Source: CAVQMC01 sp963713505 (lineage in GTDB: Bacteria > Bacteroidota > Ignavibacteria > Ignavibacteriales > Ignavibacteriaceae). Taken from it: a stretch of 64,000 nucleotides of DNA. Shown piece after piece: positions 62,590-64,000 of this stretch. The notes under the pieces were generated by a model. It did not search any database. It had not been told where the DNA came from and was given only the letters and a program-made list of their open reading frames with translations. The stretch lies in NCBI GenBank assembly GCA_963713505.1, contig CAVQMC010000004.1, positions 62,001 through 126,000 of the forward strand, written 5' to 3'. Both the position numbers and the translations under genes were made by a program. How positions within the stretch are numbered: the first letter of the stretch is position 1; each line of letters begins with the position of its first letter.

Positions 62590-64000
62590 ATGAAGAGATT
62601 AATTTTCACCTCATTTTTTATATTGAGCGTATTTTCTTCTGTTTATTCGCAATCTCAATTTCCATCTTATTATTATGAAAATCAATTCGGACTTACATCA
62701 CCGGGAGCAATGAGATACGGATTATATGGTTATGTTAACCCTGCTGTTTTATCTTCGTTAGATCAGTTTGATATGCATTTATTTTTTACAGATCAAAACG
62801 GTAAATGGAATAAATTTAACAACTGGGGCCTTTTTACAGCAGTCCCGCATTTGAGTTTTGGATTTGTCCACCAAAAAGTCTCCGCTGCTTCAGTTACTGA
62901 TTATAAAATTTCAACCTCAGTAGGAAGCAAAAACTTTAGTTTGGGCGTTGGTTTTGGTTGGTCATCGGGAAATCTGGATTATTTTAACAGGAAAAACCTT
63001 TTTACATTTGGAACTTTATACAGGCCAATGAAATATGTTTCTTTTGGGTTCATTGGAAATGTTCCGACAGCAGGAAATGGTGAGGGAGCATTGGATTTAG
63101 CGGTTCGTCCTTTTGGTAACGAAATTGTCTCTTTGTTTGGAGATTATGTATTTAAAAATAATAGAAATCCGAATGATATTCGTTGGAGTTCGGGAATTGC
63201 CGCAGAAGTATATCCCGGTTTTAGAATAACAGGAAGATATTTTGATACAAAATATTTTTCAGTTGGAGTTGAACTAAGTTTGGGTAACCTTGGAATTTCC
63301 ACGCAATCAAGTTTTAATAAAGATAGTAAACATCAATATAATGTTTACGGCATTAGAATAGGCGGGTATGATAGAAATCCTTTTACAAAATTATTTCCTA
63401 AAAATGATTATTTAAATATTGATTTACTTGGAACTACAAAATATCAGAAATATAGATTCTTTGATAATTCCAATACCTTGATGGATCTGATTGAAAAAAT
63501 CGATGCTGCTAAAAATGATAATTCAATATCCGGAATTGCAATTAATCTATCCGGTATGAATATGAACAGGGAAATGATTTGGGAACTCAGAGAAAGACTG
63601 AAAGATTTTAAATCAGCAGGTAAACATGTTGTTGCTTTTATTGACAGGGGAGGAATTGATGCATACCATTTAGCCTCTATAGCAGATAAAATTGTGATGG
63701 ATCCGCAGGGAATGATTACTTTGGAAGGATATTTATGGGGAAGATTATATTTAAAAGGAACCCTTGAAAAATTAGGAATCGGTTTTCATGAATGGAGATA
63801 TTTTAAATATAAATCAGCTTTGGAAACTTTTTCACGAGACAATATGAGTGAAGCGGATAGTATCCAATTGCAGAATTTAGTTAATGATTATTATAAATCT
63901 GCAGAAAATGATATTTGTAAATCTAGAAATTTATCAACCGATAAATTTAATGATCTTGTAAATAATGAAACAATGTTTTTACCCGAAGATGCATTAAAAT
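62590..64000 (+). CDS. S49 signal-peptide-peptidase-like protein with N-terminal beta-barrel-like domain (3' end outside window)
   Basis: The frame from ATG 62590 is open to the window edge (470 codons). A signal peptide (MKRLIFTSFFILSVFSSVYS) is followed by about 240 residues of short alternating strands with many aromatic and Gly residues (for example SFGFVHQKVSA, SLGVGFGWSSGNLDYF), like an outer-membrane barrel or PorV-like domain. From about residue 280 the sequence is S49/SppA-like: SGIAINLSGMNMNREMIWELR, GKHVVAFIDRGGIDAYHLAS, DKIVMDPQGMITLEGY, and the likely catalytic Lys in FKYKSALETFS. The catalytic Ser would be further on. A fused barrel is unusual for SppA; membrane-protein turnover is a guess. 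Confidence 0.8.
   Translation, partial: MKRLIFTSFFILSVFSSVYSQSQFPSYYYENQFGLTSPGAMRYGLYGYVNPAVLSSLDQFDMHLFFTDQNGKWNKFNNWGLFTAVPHLSFGFVHQKVSAASVTDYKISTSVGSKNFSLGVGFGWSSGNLDYFNRKNLFTFGTLYRPMKYVSFGFIGNVPTAGNGEGALDLAVRPFGNEIVSLFGDYVFKNNRNPNDIRWSSGIAAEVYPGFRITGRYFDTKYFSVGVELSLGNLGISTQSSFNKDSKHQYNVYGIRIGGYDRNPFTKLFPKNDYLNIDLLGTTKYQKYRFFDNSNTLMDLIEKIDAAKNDNSISGIAINLSGMNMNREMIWELRERLKDFKSAGKHVVAFIDRGGIDAYHLASIADKIVMDPQGMITLEGYLWGRLYLKGTLEKLGIGFHEWRYFKYKSALETFSRDNMSEADSIQLQNLVNDYYKSAENDICKSRNLSTDKFNDLVNNETMFLPEDALK

Overview
The window is AT-rich bacterial chromosome. Several secreted proteins end in a Por/type IX-secretion-like C-terminal domain carrying the NYPNPFNPST motif (positions near 35,350 and 36,290). 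Together with a bacterial geranylgeranylglyceryl phosphate synthase, a homodimeric AceE-type pyruvate dehydrogenase and many lipoproteins, this points to the Bacteroidota/Chlorobi/Ignavibacteria group, most likely an ignavibacterium-like heterotroph. That placement is inference from protein features only. I saw no rRNA, tRNA, CRISPR array, insertion sequence or phage genes.

Layout. 1-8.1 kb: HAD phosphatase (cut by the edge), small secreted and Cys-rich proteins, a YpdA-like flavoprotein, class I fructose-bisphosphate aldolase, a membrane cytochrome c, a DUF255 protein, and a sigma-factor/FecR-like fusion. 8.1-14 kb: pyruvate dehydrogenase operon aceE-aceF-lpd. 14.2-31.6 kb: mixed housekeeping genes (esterase, YhcH, transketolase, VWA lipoprotein, DUF192, GmhA, GGGP synthase, Tex, ArsC-like, PPK2, Tag, Trm112-like, methyltransferase, amidase, thioredoxin, M16 protease). 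31.6-36 kb: a repeat-rich, decaying region with a broken lipoprotein gene beside its intact paralogue and the remnant of a BNR-like secreted protein. 36-44 kb: beta-helix secreted protein, DUF4097 protein, Yip1-like protein, nitroreductase, MFS and Kef transporters. 44-56 kb: a striking cluster of four glutamate-dehydrogenase-family genes from three subfamilies, interleaved with two copies of a large receiver-receiver-PPDK_N (ATP-grasp) protein and a small zinc ribbon. 56.7-64 kb: M24 peptidase, Aat, carbamate kinase, ornithine carbamoyltransferase, DUF2721, MlaF-like ATPase, and an S49 peptidase running off the end.

A property of the whole window is that many conserved single-copy-type genes are broken by single-base frameshifts. 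I reconstructed about 26 lesions in 15 otherwise well conserved genes. About 23 are repaired by skipping one base (+1), and only three need -1 or +2. In each case the repaired length matches the family. The simplest explanation is insertion errors in the assembly, so these genes are annotated here as single CDS spanning the lesions, not as pseudogenes. Seven lesions fall at CTT followed by a purine, the classic +1 slip context, so recoding is raised as a hypothesis. The same CTT hexamers are read straight in neighbouring genes, which argues against a simple recoding rule.

How the genes work together. Aldolase, transketolase, pyruvate dehydrogenase and the glutamate dehydrogenases outline sugar breakdown to acetyl-CoA and the link to nitrogen metabolism. 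Carbamate kinase with ornithine carbamoyltransferase suggests carbamoyl-phosphate-dependent ATP formation or arginine metabolism. The receiver/ATP-grasp proteins next to the dehydrogenases are the best candidate for an undescribed regulatory or metabolic module.
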